Positions 8,495 through 18,005 of a DNA stretch of 40,100 bases are shown here, piece after piece (positions within the stretch are counted from its first letter, which is position 1; each line of letters starts with the position of its first letter). The stretch comes from Candidatus Dorea intestinavium (lineage in GTDB: Bacteria > Bacillota > Clostridia > Lachnospirales > Lachnospiraceae). Location of the stretch: the NCBI GenBank assembly GCA_019113475.1, contig DXHJ01000146.1, positions 1 to 40,100 on the forward strand, read 5' to 3'. The notes under the pieces were generated by a model. That model was not told the DNA's origin, did no database searches, and was given only the letters and a program-made list of their open reading frames with translations. Both the position numbers and the translations under genes were made by a program.

Positions 8495-8531
8495 GCAAAA
8501 TGTTGAGTGACCTTAAATCTCAGCATTTTGC
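8495..8531. terminator. Bidirectional terminator between the channel gene and uxaC
   Basis: Arms GCAAAATGTTGAG (8495-8507) and CTCAGCATTTTGC (8519-8531) form a 13-bp stem with one G-U pair and an 11-base loop. A T-rich run follows on the + side and A-rich sequence precedes it, so it serves both convergent units. It marks the end of the long sugar-acid operon. Confidence 0.9.
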
Positions 8532-8540
8532 CTTTTCTTT

Positions 8541-9947
8541 TTAAAATTTGAAATATTCTTTTACGTTATTGTAGCAAACGTCTTCTATTATTTCTTTTAA
8601 GTATTGTTCTTTTGAGAAATATTCGCCCTTTTCAATCAGTTCTCCTAAATAGTTACAAAAAACTCGGCGATAGACCTCATGTCTTGGATAAGATAAAAAG
8701 CTTCTTGAATCTGTTAGCATTCCTACCGACAAGCTAACCGGATAAAGATTCGATGCTGCCTTAAATTGGCGATCTAAGCCATAAGCTTGATCGTTGAACC
8801 ACCAAGGTGCGCCCATTTGTACTTTTCCTTTTACATCACTATCACAAAATGCAGCAGCTAGAATAACAAAAGATTCAATCTGCGCAGCATTTAGAGGATA
8901 TAAAAGTGTTTTTGGTAACTCATTGATGGTTGTCAACTTATCTAAGAGTTTACCCACACTTTTGATTGCTGTGGAATCATCTACACAATCAAAGCCTGTT
9001 GAATGACCTATTACCTCAACTTTAGAAGTATTTGTATCTTGGTAAGTACCTATATGTAATTGCATAACAAAACCATTTCTGTTATAAGCTTTTGCCATTT
9101 CAAACATAAAAGCTGAGTGGTATTTAGCAATCTCTTCTTTGGTTAAGCTTTCTTTTGCTCTAGCTTTCTCTACTATTTGATTAAGCTCTTCTTTGGTGTA
9201 ATCACACCAAGTAAAGTCAGGAATTCCATCATCGCTGACGGTGGTACCGATTGCTTTAAACGCCTTTAATCTTTCTTCCAAAGAATCAATCACATCATCA
9301 AAGGTTGTGATATTTGCTTTTGTTGCCTCACTTAACTTATCAATATAAGCAGCAAAGCCTGGCTTTTCACAAAACATTGCTTCGTCTGGGCGAAAAGCTG
9401 TTAACACCTTTGTTTTAATTTTCTTTTCTTTCGCGATTACTTTATAAGCCTCTAAGGTATCTAAGGGATCTTCTGTGGTACACACAGTGTCCACATTCAT
9501 TTTTTCCATACACCAAGCAGGTGTTACTTTTTCATCTGCTATCATTGTGGTCGTCTTTTTATAAATAGCTTCTGCATTATCAGGTCCTAAAGGCTCATCA
9601 ATACCAAAATAGCGTTTTAACTCTAAGGCATTCCAAATATACAAGGGGTTGCCAATTAATTTAGGAGAGATTTCTGCATACTTCATAAATTTTTCGTAAT
9701 AGCTAGCATCACCTGTAATGTATTTTTCTTCTATACCAAAAGTTCTCATTGCCCGCCATTTGTAGTGATCACCGCTAAGCCATAATTCTCCGATATCGTG
9801 ATACTGCTTATTTTCTACAATGTCTTTAACTGGTAAATGACAGTGATAATCGATAATAGGCATGTTTTCTGCGTATGTATGATATAAATAACTTCCAGTT
9901 TCGTTGGTTAAAAATAATTCTTCACTAAATTTATTATTTAACTTCAT
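8541..9947 (-). CDS. uxaC: Uronate isomerase
   Basis: Isomerises D-glucuronate to D-fructuronate and D-galacturonate to D-tagaturonate in the cytoplasm. The 468 residues match the family length (about 470). Visible family features: IIDYHCHLPV with the metal-type HxH pair H35/H37, DIGELWLSGDHYKWRAMRTFGI, TEDPLDTLEAY, MQLHIGTYQDTNT, and the C-terminal GMLTDSRSFLSYPRHEVYRRVFCNYLG. It is the last gene of the eleven-gene minus-strand operon, 18 bases after the RraA-like gene. Within this pathway it would make the keto-uronate for one of the two SDR dehydrogenases. UxaC homologues are occasionally active on other uronates, so the natural substrate is not certain. Confidence 0.96.
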   Translation of the reverse strand: MKLNNKFSEELFLTNETGSYLYHTYAENMPIIDYHCHLPVKDIVENKQYHDIGELWLSGDHYKWRAMRTFGIEEKYITGDASYYEKFMKYAEISPKLIGNPLYIWNALELKRYFGIDEPLGPDNAEAIYKKTTTMIADEKVTPAWCMEKMNVDTVCTTEDPLDTLEAYKVIAKEKKIKTKVLTAFRPDEAMFCEKPGFAAYIDKLSEATKANITTFDDVIDSLEERLKAFKAIGTTVSDDGIPDFTWCDYTKEELNQIVEKARAKESLTKEEIAKYHSAFMFEMAKAYNRNGFVMQLHIGTYQDTNTSKVEVIGHSTGFDCVDDSTAIKSVGKLLDKLTTINELPKTLLYPLNAAQIESFVILAAAFCDSDVKGKVQMGAPWWFNDQAYGLDRQFKAASNLYPVSLSVGMLTDSRSFLSYPRHEVYRRVFCNYLGELIEKGEYFSKEQYLKEIIEDVCYNNVKEYFKF

Positions 9948-9965
9948 CTTCTTACCTTCTTTATT

Positions 9966-10631
9966 TTATAATATACCGAATTTGGCAAAAGCATCTGTTG
10001 CCGTCATTCCTGCTTCAATTGCTTTACGAACTGTTTTTTCTCCACTGGCCTTTTCTAAACTCTTTTTAATTACTTCTACCGCAATTTCTTTAGGAATTAC
10101 TAAAACGCCATCAATATCGCCAAAAATATAGTCCCCATCATGAATGGTAACTTGTCCGATTTCAATAGGACAGCGATAATCCACTACTTGAGTACGTATG
10201 CTTGAATCTTGTGCATAGCAACCGCAACTAAAGACTGGCCAATTTTGTTCTAAGACTTGTGGGGTGTCTCTATGCCAACCATTTACAATTGCTCCTACTG
10301 CGCCTCTCGTTCTAGCTGTAGCCGTAAGAAGTTCTCCCCAGTAGGCACAACGTTTTGTGCCACCAGTAGCGATATAAATTTCATTTTTTCCTAGTTGATC
10401 TAAACATTCTGTTAAATAACCAAATGGTTTCTTTTGTGGGCCAAAAACATCGATCATTAAAACCGTCATAGCCTTTCCGGCTACTTTCATATCTGACTTA
10501 ATCCCTTGTATCTCTTGAGGAAGGAATTGATGGGCATAGCCCATTGCATCAAGAATATCTCCTACCACTGGTGTATAGAGCTTTTCTTTCATCAACTGAA
10601 ACAATTCATCTTCATTTTCCCAATTTTCCAT
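9966..10631 (-). CDS. RraA-like protein, possible aldolase/decarboxylase of the sugar-acid pathway
   Basis: A 221-residue member of the RraA/HMG-aldolase superfamily. It shows the family blocks in order: [12 protein letters not shown], the WGELL...[13 protein letters not shown] region, the arginine-aspartate pair in WHRDTP, and [15 protein letters not shown]. Members include 4-hydroxy-4-methyl-2-oxoglutarate aldolase, which needs a divalent metal, and the RNase E inhibitor RraA. RNase E inhibition is unlikely in this setting. The place between SDR and uxaC genes suggests a retro-aldol or decarboxylation step on a keto sugar acid, which would fill the gap left by the absence of KDPG aldolase. 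That role is inference. The ribosome site AAAGGA is about 11 bases from the ATG. Confidence 0.82.
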   Translation of the reverse strand: MENWENEDELFQLMKEKLYTPVVGDILDAMGYAHQFLPQEIQGIKSDMKVAGKAMTVLMIDVFGPQKKPFGYLTECLDQLGKNEIYIATGGTKRCAYWGELLTATARTRGAVGAIVNGWHRDTPQVLEQNWPVFSCGCYAQDSSIRTQVVDYRCPIEIGQVTIHDGDYIFGDIDGVLVIPKEIAVEVIKKSLEKASGEKTVRKAIEAGMTATDAFAKFGIL

Positions 10632-10648
10632 TTTTATAAATTTCCTTT

Positions 10649-11392
10649 CTAAAACCCGTAAGCTAATGCTCCGCCATCAACTGCAAAATCTTGTCCCGTT
10701 ACATATTCAGACTCATTTGCTGTTAAATACAAAATAGTCGCTCCTATTTCTCTTGGATCACCAAATTTATGCACTGGCATTCTATTAAGAATTTGAGCCT
10801 TTCTTTTATCATCCATAACTTCTTTTAATAACTCAGAAGGAAACCAGCCTGGTGCAACAGAATTTACATTTATATTATCTTGTGCCCATTCTACTGCTAA
10901 GCCTCTAGTTAAACCAAGGACTGCGCTTTTACTTGCGCAATAGGGAACAACCAAACTAAATCCTAGGTGAGCTGCCATAGAGGATATATTGATGATTCGT
11001 CCTCTGTTTTTGCTCTTTTTTAGATAAGGATAACAAAGATTAGATACTCTAAAAATACTATTTACATTTGTACTCATTACTGAGGCAAATTCTTCATCGG
11101 TAATTTCTTCTGCTCTTTTTTTAACCGAAATACCCGCATTATTGACAAGAAAATCGATCCCTTGTGCATCTCCTATCTCCTTTATTAGTTCCTTCATCTG
11201 CTCATGATTATTAATATCGCCTTGTTTATGAATAATATTACTATGACAATATTCCTCTGGATCTTTAGGATGTCCACTTCTACTAATTGAATATACCTTT
11301 GCTCCTGCTTCTGCAAGTACATTAGCCGTTGCTAGTCCTATGCCGCTAGAAGCGCCTGTAATTACCCCAATCTTTCCACTTAAATCAAACAT
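10649..11392 (-). CDS. SDR-family dehydrogenase (first of two in the operon)
   Basis: A 247-residue classical short-chain dehydrogenase. Cofactor motif GASSGIG (13-19), NNAG (84-87), catalytic serine near S137, and Y151-x3-K155 (YCASK) are all present; the C-terminal [15 protein letters not shown] is typical. The residue after the second beta strand (ISRSG) fits NADP or NAD and does not settle the choice. In this operon it is a candidate keto-uronate reductase standing in for UxaB, or an oxidase of a 2-keto-3-deoxy acid. AAAGGAG precedes the ATG; the mandelate-racemase-type gene ends 12 bases upstream. Confidence 0.93.
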   Translation of the reverse strand: MFDLSGKIGVITGASSGIGLATANVLAEAGAKVYSISRSGHPKDPEEYCHSNIIHKQGDINNHEQMKELIKEIGDAQGIDFLVNNAGISVKKRAEEITDEEFASVMSTNVNSIFRVSNLCYPYLKKSKNRGRIINISSMAAHLGFSLVVPYCASKSAVLGLTRGLAVEWAQDNINVNSVAPGWFPSELLKEVMDDKRKAQILNRMPVHKFGDPREIGATILYLTANESEYVTGQDFAVDGGALAYGF

Positions 11393-11404
11393 AACTATTC
11401 TCCT

Positions 11405-12520
11405 TTATAAAATCACTTTTTTATATGAAACACAATTATTTTCGATAAACTCCCAATCTAAATCAGCACCAACTCCCGGTCCTTCGGGAACCGTAATTAT
11501 GCCATCTTTAATTGGTAATTTCGTGTTCATTGGAAACATAAACTCTTCTTCTGGCACGAAGTATTCAAAGTACTTACAATTTCTAATAGCGCAAGAAACA
11601 TGTAAATTTACTAAATCCATGTAATTCATGGTTGTAGTATGAATTTCACAGTTTAATCCAAAAGCTTCAGCCATGTGAGCAATTTTTAATGTTCCCGTGA
11701 TTCCACATTTCCAAGAAACATCAGCGCGCACAATATCTGCTGCGTGTTGGTTAATAACTTGCGCTACACCCCAGTGGCATCCTCTAGTTGTTTCCGTTGC
11801 TGCGATAGGAATATCTAAGGCATTGCATAGTTGTCGATACTTTTCCGTTTCAAAATCTCTAAAGGGTTCTTCAAACCATTCATAATTAAGTTTTTCTAAC
11901 TGTCTGCCCACTTTAATGGCTTCATCTAGGGTATATTCACCGACTGGATCGGTCATTAAAACATAATCCTCTCCTAATTCATCTCTTAGCATTTGATGAA
12001 TTTCCATGTCTTTAGTAACTGGTCCAGAAGGGTGAACTTTATAGGCTTTAATTCCTTCTTCTTTATATCTAAGCGCTTCTTTAAGATAAACCTGTGGATC
12101 ATCATAAAAAAGACTACTTGCATAAACAGGTAAAGAATTTCGATAAGCTCCTATATATTTGTACAAGGGAAGCCCTGCCTCTTTCGCACAAATATCCCAT
12201 AAGGCAACATCCATTGGTCCTGGCAAAAACACCGGGAAAAAAGCTTCATGCCTATCGGCATTCCACATATCATGCCAAATTGCTTCTCTATCATGAGGGT
12301 CTCTTCCGAGTACAATTGGAATAATTGTATCGTGAAGATAATTTTCTGTAACCCCACCGGAACGTGCAGCCATTGCAGTTGCTACTCCGCTTATGCCTGT
12401 ATCAGTTGTGACTTTTAAGACCAAGACGTCCCAGTCCATCTTTCCGGCTCCTTTTCGCTTTTCATCAAAAAGGCATTTATTTCGTTTTGTCCACCAGGTT
12501 TCTACCATTGATATTTTCAT
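11405..12520 (-). CDS. Mandelate-racemase-subgroup sugar-acid dehydratase (enolase superfamily)
   Basis: A 371-residue enolase-superfamily enzyme that should abstract the proton alpha to a carboxylate and eliminate water, giving a 2-keto-3-deoxy acid. Metal ligands are D191, E217 and E243, spaced 26 residues apart exactly as in mandelate racemase (D195, E221, E247). The H294-D267 dyad is present (IHTTTMN, RADVSWK). The first base motif is K161-V-H163, where mandelate racemase has KxK, so the S-face base may differ. The N-terminal capping domain is complete. The substrate is unknown; an aldonate from the UxaC route fits the neighbours. It lies between the TRAP large permease gene and the first SDR gene. 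Confidence 0.9.
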   Translation of the reverse strand: MKISMVETWWTKRNKCLFDEKRKGAGKMDWDVLVLKVTTDTGISGVATAMAARSGGVTENYLHDTIIPIVLGRDPHDREAIWHDMWNADRHEAFFPVFLPGPMDVALWDICAKEAGLPLYKYIGAYRNSLPVYASSLFYDDPQVYLKEALRYKEEGIKAYKVHPSGPVTKDMEIHQMLRDELGEDYVLMTDPVGEYTLDEAIKVGRQLEKLNYEWFEEPFRDFETEKYRQLCNALDIPIAATETTRGCHWGVAQVINQHAADIVRADVSWKCGITGTLKIAHMAEAFGLNCEIHTTTMNYMDLVNLHVSCAIRNCKYFEYFVPEEEFMFPMNTKLPIKDGIITVPEGPGVGADLDWEFIENNCVSYKKVIL

Positions 12521-12540
12521 ATATTTTCTTCTCTTCCTTC

Positions 12541-13830
12541 TTATTGTAAATTTGGTAATGTCATGCTAATAGCTGGTATAAATGTAACTAGCATTAAGCA
12601 AATAATCATTGTAATGTAAATTGGCACCATACCCTTTGCCAGCTTTTCAATTTTTATTCCCGAAACTGCTGATCCTATAAATAGTGAGCTTCCTACTGGT
12701 GGTGTTAAAAGACCAATTCCTAAGTTTAAAATCATAATGACACCAAAGTGGATAGGGCTATAACCCATAGAAGTTACTATTGGAAGAAGTATTGGTGTGA
12801 TAATCAAGATCAGAGAACCCATTTCCATTACCATTCCTAAAATCAGTAGTAACAAATTAATAATTAACATAATAACAACAGGATTTTTTGTAATACTATA
12901 AATTCCATTGGTAATATGTTTTGGTACTTTTAAGTAAGCCATCAACCAGCCAAAGGCTGTCGAGGTTGAAATTAGTATCATAATCATGGCTAAGGTTTTA
13001 ACTGCACTTAATAACATTTTAGGTAGTTCTCTAATTGGAACTTCACGATAAATTGCAAAAGTTACAAAAATGCTCCATAAAACTGCTAGTCCAGCGCCTT
13101 CAGTTGCGGTAATAAATCCCGTACAAACACCAATTACTACGATTACAATAGTCATAAGTCCCCAAAAAGCGTCTTTTAAAGCTAAAAAGAATTTTTTTAA
13201 AGAGAACTTTTCGCCTACTGGATAATTACGTTTTCTTGCCACTATATAGCTATAAACCATTAGACAAAGTGCTAATAAACAACCAGGGAAAATACCAGCT
13301 AAAAACAAAGCCCCAACGGAAACTCCACCTGCTGCCAAAGAATAGATAACCATATTTTGACTTGGCGGAATCAAAATACCTTCTACAGAACTAGCCATAG
13401 TAATGTTTGTGGCAAATGTCTTATCATATCCTTCTTTTTCCATAGTTGGTATCATGGTTGGACCTATGGTCGCTACTGATGCAGCCGATGATCCGGATAC
13501 AGCCCCAAAAAGTAAGGAAGCAATAATATCAACCATAGCCAGACCACCATGCATCCAACCAACCATTACACTCGCCAGTTGTAACAACCGTTTCGATATG
13601 CCTCCGGCACTCATTATTTCACCCATTAAGATAAAAAATGGAACGGCTAATAATGAATAGGTATTAACTCCTTTAACCATGCTTTGAAGTACCATTTGCA
13701 TTGGTATTTTTAAATACCAACAAGTAATTATGCTGGAAATACCAATAGATAATGCTATTGGCATTCTAACAGCCATTAGCGAGATAAAGATTCCAATTAA
13801 TAAAAGAATTGCTATTTTTTCAGATGGCAT
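12541..13830 (-). CDS. TRAP transporter large permease (DctM type)
   Basis: A 429-residue, highly hydrophobic protein with the DctM signature features: N-terminal LIGIFISLMAVRMPIALSIG, AVPFFILMGEIMSAGG, GAVSGSSAASVATIG near residues 92-107, and LGMVMEMGSLILIITPIL with LLTPPVGSSLFIG near the C terminus. It forms the sodium-driven import channel with the small permease. The ATG has a GGGAGGG ribosome site inside the 3' end of the small permease gene, so the two genes overlap by 19 bases and are probably translationally coupled. The likely cargo is a uronate or aldonate, judged by the operon. Confidence 0.96.
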   Translation of the reverse strand: MPSEKIAILLLIGIFISLMAVRMPIALSIGISSIITCWYLKIPMQMVLQSMVKGVNTYSLLAVPFFILMGEIMSAGGISKRLLQLASVMVGWMHGGLAMVDIIASLLFGAVSGSSAASVATIGPTMIPTMEKEGYDKTFATNITMASSVEGILIPPSQNMVIYSLAAGGVSVGALFLAGIFPGCLLALCLMVYSYIVARKRNYPVGEKFSLKKFFLALKDAFWGLMTIVIVVIGVCTGFITATEGAGLAVLWSIFVTFAIYREVPIRELPKMLLSAVKTLAMIMILISTSTAFGWLMAYLKVPKHITNGIYSITKNPVVIMLIINLLLLILGMVMEMGSLILIITPILLPIVTSMGYSPIHFGVIMILNLGIGLLTPPVGSSLFIGSAVSGIKIEKLAKGMVPIYITMIICLMLVTFIPAISMTLPNLQ

Positions 13831-14291
13831 AATAATTCCCTCCCTCTATCTATTGCTGCCATAACAAAAGCAAATCCGGATACCGGTATTACTGCATATA
13901 AAACTCCAGAAGGCAGACCGATTCCTGTCATTATGTTACGAGATGTTAATTTTACCAGTACAATTCCACCAAATAACATGATTATTCCTAGGATTATAAT
14001 TAAAACCAAGTCAAATAAATCCATATATTTAATGGTTCGTTCCGATACAAAGTTATCAATTAACGTTACCTTTAAATGGGAATCATCGGTTATTGCTAAG
14101 GTTGCACTAAGAAGGCAAAACCAAACCATACAGATAAGTGCTACACTTTCTCCCCAACTTGGTGCGTATTTAAAAAGATAACGACTAGCTGCGACAAATG
14201 AAACAATCAATACTTGTAAACTCAAAAGAACACAGCAAATGATGGAAATAAATTTTCTAACTTTTTCACAAATTTTAGTAAATGTTTTCAT
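13812..14291 (-). CDS. TRAP transporter small permease (DctQ type)
   Basis: A 159-residue protein with four membrane segments (about 15-35, 45-65, 85-110, 125-145) and the DctQ-type sequence around YAPSWGESVALICMVWFCLLSATLA (W and the following segment are the conserved core). It pairs with DctM and the soluble receptor. AGGAGG lies 7 bases before the ATG; the receptor gene ends 9 bases upstream. Family members are poorly conserved, but the position between P and M genes makes the call secure. Confidence 0.93.
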   Translation of the reverse strand: MKTFTKICEKVRKFISIICCVLLSLQVLIVSFVAASRYLFKYAPSWGESVALICMVWFCLLSATLAITDDSHLKVTLIDNFVSERTIKYMDLFDLVLIIILGIIMLFGGIVLVKLTSRNIMTGIGLPSGVLYAVIPVSGFAFVMAAIDRGRELLCHLKK

Positions 14292-14300
14292 TCTTGCCTC

Positions 14301-15323
14301 CTATTTCATTTCTTGTATTTCTTCTACTAGATGCATATAACCTTTTCCGTATTTCTCATAAACGGGTTTAACAGCATCTTGCCAAGGAGTAAAGTCCGTT
14401 ATTTCTACTACATTGACTTTTTTCTCTTTTAATTGTTCAATTTGATCTTGATCATCTTTTTCAATGATTTTTTTATTATAATCTTCAGCATTTGATGCGG
14501 CTTTTTTTAAGATACCTTGTTCTTCTTTATTTAACCTATTCCATTTATATTCACTAAAAATAATGATTCCTGGGCTATAAGTATGTCCATCTAAAACTAA
14601 ATTATTATTAACTTCAAAAAAGCTATTACTGATATATCCTGCCAAAGGTTGATCGGCACCGTCAACTACTCCTGTTTGCAATGAAGTATATAATTCACTC
14701 ATGGAGATTGGCGTTGGGGAAGCGCCAAAACATTTAACGGTATCCATTAAAATAGAGGTCTCTGCAACTCTCATTTTCATTCCTTTTAAATCTTCTGGTG
14801 ATTTTATTTCCTTTTTAGCAAAGAAATTACGTGAACCTTCATCAACAAAACCCAAACCAATCATGCTGGTTTTGTTCTTTTCTAAGCCCTTTAAAATCTC
14901 TCTGCCAGTCTCACTTTTTAAGGCTTTCCAAAGATGTTCTCTTCCTTGAAATAAATAAGGAAGACCAAATACGTTCATTTCTTTTACACCAAAATCACCC
15001 ATAGTAAGGGTATTCGCTCTAAAAGCATCAAGCGCTCCCATCTGGACTGCTTGAATCTCTGTTCTCTCATCACCAAGTTGTCCCCCACTATATAACTCTA
15101 CTTCCATCTCACCATCCGATAGTTTTTTTACTTCATCACAGAAATACTGCATTACTTCTGTATTGATGTTATCATCTGGGCTAAGTTCTCCCGCTTTTAG
15201 AACGATTTTAGGTTGGGTATTTGCTGACTTTTTTGTTTTAGTCTGATTACCTTCTCCACATCCACTAAGCATTAAGGTTAAAGTCATTACAATGGCCAAC
15301 ATGGCACTAAAACCTTTTTTCAT
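14301..15323 (-). CDS. TRAP transporter substrate receptor (DctP type), lipoprotein
   Basis: A 340-residue extracytoplasmic receptor. The N terminus is a lipoprotein signal with lipobox LSGC and lipidated C22. The mature protein has the DctP blocks: GELSPDDNINTEV, GGQLGDERTEIQAVQMGALDAF, and the SPEDLKGMKMRV segment whose arginine normally pairs with the carboxylate of the ligand. MSELYTSLQTGVVDG and a coiled C-terminal region follow. This supports an acidic organic substrate such as a sugar acid. CGGAGG precedes the ATG. It follows the GntR regulator gene by 19 bases. Confidence 0.95.
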   Translation of the reverse strand: MKKGFSAMLAIVMTLTLMLSGCGEGNQTKTKKSANTQPKIVLKAGELSPDDNINTEVMQYFCDEVKKLSDGEMEVELYSGGQLGDERTEIQAVQMGALDAFRANTLTMGDFGVKEMNVFGLPYLFQGREHLWKALKSETGREILKGLEKNKTSMIGLGFVDEGSRNFFAKKEIKSPEDLKGMKMRVAETSILMDTVKCFGASPTPISMSELYTSLQTGVVDGADQPLAGYISNSFFEVNNNLVLDGHTYSPGIIIFSEYKWNRLNKEEQGILKKAASNAEDYNKKIIEKDDQDQIEQLKEKKVNVVEITDFTPWQDAVKPVYEKYGKGYMHLVEEIQEMK

Positions 15324-15342
15324 TCCTTTTCCTCCGTGTAAT

Positions 15343-15993
15343 CTACTTGATAAAGTACTTCAAAGTGTATCTCTTTGATGCCTCTAAATGGGCTATTAAT
15401 GCCTTTTCTATCCTTTCAGGATCCTCTGCTAAGTAAGCATCTATAATTTCCACGTGACCAGCAATTTCATCAATATAGAAGGTATTATCTTCGGCAGTTT
15501 TTATTCTGATTCTCTGGTTGTGATCTGTGATATTTATCATTAATTGCTTAACAAAGCGATTTTCCACTTTATCCAAAATAGCCTCATGTAGCTCTCTATC
15601 AAGATTTGTATAATATTTCACCTGTTCCTTTTTATCCATCTGGGTAAGATCAACTAAAAATCTTTTTTTAATGTCTTCCAACCACTCTCTATCCAAACGA
15701 CCACAAATGCTTTTAGACATATAAGGTTCTACTAAAAATCTTGTCTCATATATTTGGTGAATCAAATCTAAGGTAATGTCAGCAACAATAGTACCTTTTC
15801 TAGGATAAATATATACAAAGCCTTCCTTTTCTAGACGTTGTATCGACTCTCTTATTGGGGTTCTACTAATACCAAACTCCTTCATAAGTGCTTCCTCAGA
15901 GATATCTCCTAATGGCTTAAGTTCGCCATTTAAGATTTTTTCCTTTATTGTTTTATATGCTAATAATTTCTTTTCTGCTGCTTTACTTACCAT
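15343..15993 (-). CDS. GntR-family regulator with FCD domain (FadR/UxuR type)
   Basis: A 216-residue repressor-type protein. Residues 5-70 are the winged helix-turn-helix (ISEEALMKEFGISRTPIRESIQRLEKEGFVYIYPRKGTIV region, conserved RTPIRE). Residues 80-210 form the all-helical FCD ligand domain with the metal-type pattern D..LH near DRELHEAIL and H at RHVEII-like GHVEII and LIAHLEAS positions. FCD regulators commonly sense uronates, aldonates or their breakdown products. It is encoded inside the operon it probably controls, between the second SDR and the TRAP receptor. Its likely target is the triple palindrome at 18367-18398. Confidence 0.93.
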   Translation of the reverse strand: MVSKAAEKKLLAYKTIKEKILNGELKPLGDISEEALMKEFGISRTPIRESIQRLEKEGFVYIYPRKGTIVADITLDLIHQIYETRFLVEPYMSKSICGRLDREWLEDIKKRFLVDLTQMDKKEQVKYYTNLDRELHEAILDKVENRFVKQLMINITDHNQRIRIKTAEDNTFYIDEIAGHVEIIDAYLAEDPERIEKALIAHLEASKRYTLKYFIK

Positions 15994-16011
15994 TTAATCT
16001 TACCCCTTTTC

Positions 16012-16776
16012 TTAAAATCCGATTAATGCACCACCATCTACTACTAAACTGATACCGTTTACGAAGCTTGCGGCATTTGAGCATAAATAAACTGCTGCCC
16101 AACCAATATCTTCTGGTTTTCCAAATTTATTCATCGGTGTTCTTCCTAATATTTTTGCTTTTCTTGGTGGATCATTATCCACTGCTTTGTGTAACATAGG
16201 CGTTTCAATCCAACCTGGTGCAATCGCATTAATCCTAATTCCCTCAGACGAAACTTCCGACGCTAGCGTCCTTACAAGCCCTAATACTGACGACTTAGCT
16301 GCTGAATAACCAGCTACATAAGGTTGTCCAATAAAGCCCGTCATAGAAGAAATAAATAAAATATTGCCCTCCTTTCTTTCTTTCATGTGGGGAATGATTG
16401 CTTTACTTAAAGCAAATGAAGCTGTTACGTGTAAATCTAATACATCCGTAAACTCTTTTAGGCTCATTTCTTCAATTGGCTTTTTACAATGATTTCCCGC
16501 ATTATTTACTAAAATATCTATCGGCCCTTTTTCTTTAATTATTTTTTCCACCAACTTAGGAATTTCTTCCATTTGAGAAATGTCGAACTTATAATAAGAC
16601 GCCTTTTCCCCTAGTTTTTCTACTGCGTCATCTAAACTGGACCCTTTACCTCGACCAATTAAGATAACCTCAGCACCTGCTTTTGTCATGCACTTGGCCA
16701 TAGCAAAACCAATTCCACTAGCTCCTCCGGTTATGATGGCTCTTTTTCCATTAAGCCCGAACTCCTCTTGTAACAT
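16012..16776 (-). CDS. SDR-family dehydrogenase (second of the operon)
   Basis: A 254-residue short-chain dehydrogenase when started at the ATG at 16776, which has AAAGGTG eight bases upstream and gives a normal SDR N terminus (MLQEEFGLNGKRAIITGG). An earlier ATG at 16812 lacks a ribosome site. Motifs: GGASGIG (17-23), NNAG (91-94), S143, Y157-x3-K161 (YSAAK), C-terminal LVVDGGALIGF. Its first 26 bases overlap the end of the UxaA-large gene, which suggests translational coupling. It resembles the first SDR in layout and C terminus but differs in much of the sequence, so the two probably catalyse different oxidation or reduction steps. Confidence 0.92.
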   Translation of the reverse strand: MLQEEFGLNGKRAIITGGASGIGFAMAKCMTKAGAEVILIGRGKGSSLDDAVEKLGEKASYYKFDISQMEEIPKLVEKIIKEKGPIDILVNNAGNHCKKPIEEMSLKEFTDVLDLHVTASFALSKAIIPHMKERKEGNILFISSMTGFIGQPYVAGYSAAKSSVLGLVRTLASEVSSEGIRINAIAPGWIETPMLHKAVDNDPPRKAKILGRTPMNKFGKPEDIGWAAVYLCSNAASFVNGISLVVDGGALIGF

Positions 16777-17995
16777 TTCCTTCACACCTTTCTCTTTTAC
16801 TTTTTTTGTCATCTTGATATTTGTAAGGAATAAAAAATTCCTTATGACCTAACTCTTCTGCTTTTGTTTTTTCCCCTGCACAAATTTGTGTAACTAATTT
16901 GATTAATGAAAAAACACTATCTTCTATCGTGCATGCTCCTGATAAAATATCACCAGCATTAAAATCCATATCTTCTTGCATGTAGCTATAGGTATTGTTA
17001 TTACCCGTGATCTTGATTACTGGTGAGATTGCACTTCCAACCACATTACCTCTGCCGGTAACTAAAAATAGTAACTGTGCTCCTGAAGCAACTAAATCTG
17101 TCAATCCTTCATTGTCATTAGGATTAGTAAAACCAAAATCCATAAAGTAAGGATCCGGCGTACTATCTAATAGCCATAGGCCTTTATTTTTCACCTCTTC
17201 AGCGACCTTTAAAACACCTTGAATGGGTTGCGACCCGCTTTTAATTAAAGCTCCCATACTCTTTTCTTCTATGGTTGTCAGACCTCCAACAAAGTTACCT
17301 GGGGAAATAGAATACTGTTTTACTTTTTTGCAATATTCCATTGCTTTATCATAAGTGCTAGCAAGTTCTTCTCTTGCTTCTTCTGATATGCCCCTTTTTA
17401 CTAACATTTCTTTTAATCCAACCGCTTCCACTATTTCTTCAAAAATCGCGATTCCCTTTTGGTTTACGAGAAAATCAAAAAATCTACCTACGACTACATT
17501 TCCTGCTAAGCCCGAGGTATAATCTGATCCTCCACATTCTGCGCCCACTATTAAATCGGCAAATCCCATAGGAACTATTTTTGTATCTTCTAGTTTCTCT
17601 AATATTTCTTCTACGTTTTCGCAGGCCTTTTCAATCGACTTCTTCGTTCCACCTTCATTTTGGATGAGTAGCCAACTACCAAATTTTCCTTTTTCCGCTG
17701 CGTATTGACTTAACTTTTCTGCTTGCAGATATTCACAACCAAGTCCAATTACATATACTCCTCCCACATTGGGGTGACGTATTAATGCTAATAGCAAATT
17801 AAGAGCATAGGTATTATCCGTACAACCGGAAAATCCAACGACTTCCACCTCCGGATTATTAATTCTTCTAACCACCTCTTTTGCCACAAATGCAGCGCAT
17901 TCAACGGTATACATAACTAAAACTTTATTTCTTATCCCAATTTTTCCATCTTGTCTTAAATATCCTGACCATTTTATATCTTCTAAATTATCCAT
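16751..17995 (-). CDS. UxaA-family dehydratase, large catalytic part
   Basis: A 414-residue protein matching the catalytic part of altronate/galactarate-type dehydratases: GYLRQDGKIGIRNKVLVMYTVECAA near the start, GFSGCTDNTYALN, GVYVIGLGCEYLQAEKL, AECGGSDYTSGLAGNVVVGRFFD, and TGRGNVVGSAISPVIKITGN. Conserved cysteines in SGC, GLGCE and AECGG fit the iron-dependent lyase family. AAAGGAG lies 6 bases before the ATG at 17995, deciding against an earlier in-frame start at 18034. The SAF domain that is fused in E. coli UxaA is a separate gene 10 bases upstream. SuyAB sulfolactate lyase has the same split layout, so the substrate is not proven. Confidence 0.9.
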   Translation of the reverse strand: MDNLEDIKWSGYLRQDGKIGIRNKVLVMYTVECAAFVAKEVVRRINNPEVEVVGFSGCTDNTYALNLLLALIRHPNVGGVYVIGLGCEYLQAEKLSQYAAEKGKFGSWLLIQNEGGTKKSIEKACENVEEILEKLEDTKIVPMGFADLIVGAECGGSDYTSGLAGNVVVGRFFDFLVNQKGIAIFEEIVEAVGLKEMLVKRGISEEAREELASTYDKAMEYCKKVKQYSISPGNFVGGLTTIEEKSMGALIKSGSQPIQGVLKVAEEVKNKGLWLLDSTPDPYFMDFGFTNPNDNEGLTDLVASGAQLLFLVTGRGNVVGSAISPVIKITGNNNTYSYMQEDMDFNAGDILSGACTIEDSVFSLIKLVTQICAGEKTKAEELGHKEFFIPYKYQDDKKSKRERCEGNVTRGVRA

Positions 17996-18005
17996 CCAAT
18001 CTCCT

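Noticed and set aside
16777-16812. Earlier start for the second SDR
   Set aside because: The ATG at 16812 has no ribosome site and adds residues not typical of SDR N termini; the ATG at 16776 has AAAGGTG.
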